A stretch of 64,000 bases of DNA from Prosapia bicincta (taxonomy: Eukaryota > Arthropoda > Insecta > Hemiptera > Cercopidae): positions 48,897,342 to 48,961,341 of the forward strand of contig JBAIZL010000003.1 of NCBI GenBank assembly GCA_036971475.1. Reading direction: 5' to 3'. The notes beneath the pieces were generated by a model. It did no database searches. It was not told where the DNA came from and was given only the letters and a program-made list of their open reading frames with translations. A program made the position numbers and the translations under genes. Of this stretch, positions 63,962-64,000 are shown in pieces. Position 1 is the stretch's first letter. Every line of letters starts with the position of its first letter.

Positions 63962-64000
63962 AGATTTCTACAAAGTTGGAACTGTGAAGGAAGATTCTAA
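63962..64000 (+). CDS. Possible start of an exon, cut by the window edge
   Basis: A pyrimidine-rich stretch ending GGTTTTTACGGTTAG is followed by an open frame reading DFYKVGTVKEDS to the end of the window. The residue mix and lower AT content look coding, but only 39 bases are visible. The other two frames hit stops. Too short to name a family. Confidence 0.2.
   Translation, partial: RFLQSWNCEGRF

Overview
The window looks like eukaryotic, probably arthropod or other invertebrate, nuclear DNA dominated by satellite repeats. There are no bacterial operons, Shine-Dalgarno sites or dense ORFs. The unique parts are AT-rich, with AATAAA signals, a (TG)n microsatellite, a hAT-type DNA transposon and a 5S-rRNA-derived fragment. 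The species cannot be fixed from the sequence. About 59-60 kb of the 64 kb is tandem repeat.

Layout. (1) 1-6838: array of a 97-bp satellite, organised in a higher-order repeat of 3880 bp (19 + 21 monomers). It ends in divergent edge monomers. (2) 6839-8227: AT-rich DNA with a possible 3'-terminal exon and poly(A) signal (7074-7255), three 52-bp repeats, and a tandem set of ~107-bp units that each read as an imperfect hairpin. (3) 8228-9594: a hAT-like element with matching terminal inverted repeats. It carries a minus-strand 5S rRNA fragment and a GC-rich, coding-like gene of about 240 codons that seems to be split by one frameshift. (4) 9595-10186: AT-rich DNA with a (TG)n tract. (5) 10187-11050: five copies of a ~179-bp repeat. 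(6) 11051-61053: a 50-kb composite satellite built from subunit A (111 bp, about 47% GC, G-skewed) and subunit B (174 bp, about 29% GC). In the left 13.7 kb B alternates with runs of 1-7 A. In the right 36 kb it is almost strictly A-B (285 bp). Large nested duplications are visible (951, 1704, 1994, 2945, 4269/4554 bp). (7) 61054-63316: the satellite family of region 1 again, but inverted and mostly with a 99-bp period. (8) 63317-64000: AT-rich unique DNA with a possible exon start at the very end.

Taken together this is a satellite block of centromeric, pericentromeric or other heterochromatic type. The AB array is bracketed by two head-to-head arrays of one older 97/99-bp family. The only strong gene candidate is the one inside the hAT-like element. 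Many short ORFs recur inside the satellites, but they follow the repeat period and I do not call them genes. The near-identical kilobase-scale duplications could also be affected by assembly, so copy numbers should be read with care.
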